Source: Spirochaetales bacterium
Lineage (GTDB): Bacteria > Spirochaetota > Spirochaetia > DSM-27196 > SKKC01
Length of the DNA: 6,493 bases
Direction of reading: 5' to 3'
Assembly (NCBI GenBank): GCA_007121695.1
Contig: SKKC01000245.1
Location: 1 to 6,493 of the forward strand
The notes under the pieces were generated by a model that was not told the origin of the DNA, did not search any database, and saw only the letters and a program-made list of their open reading frames with translations. Of the stretch, positions 6,285-6,493 are shown one piece after another. Made by a program: the position numbers and the translations under genes. Within the stretch, counting starts at the first letter, position 1; each line of letters starts with the position of its first letter.

Positions 6285-6493
6285 CGAATCCCGCCGGACG
6301 TTGGCCGTACGCACGCATCGCGAGCGCGTACTCAGCCGCCTCGACAGCGTCTGCCCGGACCGTTTTCATGTCCCGGAGGTAGAGGGTGTCCACAACGACT
6401 GACTGCCGGTCGAAAAGCGATGCGGCGGCGCGGCGGTAGACATCCATCTGACAGCGGTAGGCTCCGGATCGTCGCAGCGCATCGGTCTTGAAG
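6265..6493 (-). CDS. C-terminal end of a RecB/AddA-type PD-(D/E)XK nuclease (5' end outside window)
   Basis: The frame is open from the right edge to a TGA at 6265-6267 and gives the last 76 residues. It starts with Phe-Lys-Thr-Asp, which fits the '(D)(F/Y)KT' part of the PD-(D/E)XK catalytic core. Next comes YRCQMDVYRRAA, the Q-x-x-x-Y motif that marks RecB-family nuclease domains, then a strand (SVVVDTLYL) and a closing helix. Such domains usually sit at the C-terminus of UvrD-like helicase-nucleases of double-strand break repair, such as AddA or RecB, but Cas4-like or stand-alone nucleases share the core. Too little is in view to name the gene. It converges on the ligase gene with a 20-bp overlap and is probably unrelated to the PYP system. 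Confidence 0.65.
   Translation of the reverse strand, partial: FKTDALRRSGAYRCQMDVYRRAAASLFDRQSVVVDTLYLRDMKTVRADAVEAAEYALAMRAYGQRPAGFATPASR

Noticed and set aside
1..6493. CRISPR arrays, insertion sequences, tRNA or rRNA genes
   Set aside because: No spaced repeats, transposase-like frames, terminal inverted repeats or RNA-gene sequences were seen on either strand.

Overview
The window carries a complete photoactive yellow protein (PYP) photoreceptor cassette. It holds the PYP apoprotein gene, an aromatic amino acid ammonia-lyase able to make the chromophore precursor p-coumarate, and a 4-coumarate ligase of the PYP-activation type. The cassette sits between an outer-membrane assembly pair (end of tamB, then tamL) and the 3' end of a RecB/AddA-type nuclease gene. 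Almost all of the sequence is coding.

Organism: the TamB-TamL pair has the Bacteroidota form, with a lipoprotein TamA-like barrel directly after TamB. The only convincing promoter (upstream of pyp) fits the Bacteroidota pattern TTTG-N20-TAnnTTTG in 11 of 12 positions. Lysine is nearly absent and Asp/Glu are abundant: the TamB fragment has no Lys in 264 residues and TamL has one in 719. This acidic, Lys-poor bias is typical of salt-in halophiles. Together with the presence of PYP, this suggests a halophilic Rhodothermota/Bacteroidota member of the Salinibacter kind. That placement is inference.

Layout: 1-796 (+) is the C-terminal part of TamB. 793-2952 (+) is TamL, joined to tamB by an ATGA overlap. 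2924-4489 (-) is the ammonia-lyase, which overlaps the end of tamL tail-to-tail. 4490-4590 is a 101-bp divergent control region with a promoter for pyp. 4591-4968 (+) is pyp. 4988-5018 is a strong intrinsic terminator. 5031-6284 (+) is the coumarate ligase. 6265-6493 (-) is the end of a PD-(D/E)XK nuclease gene, which again overlaps its neighbour tail-to-tail.

How the genes work together: the lyase should deaminate tyrosine to p-coumarate. The ligase activates the acid through an acyl-adenylate to a thioester, and the p-coumaroyl group is transferred to Cys69 of PYP to form the blue-light-absorbing chromophore. The terminator between pyp and the ligase probably lets much more PYP than ligase be made from one promoter. 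The most unusual points are an acyl-carrier-like segment with a Gly-Met-Asp-Ser motif at the N-terminus of the ligase, the Tyr-His selectivity pair of the lyase, and a Lys-rich, lower-GC pyp gene in a Lys-depleted setting.
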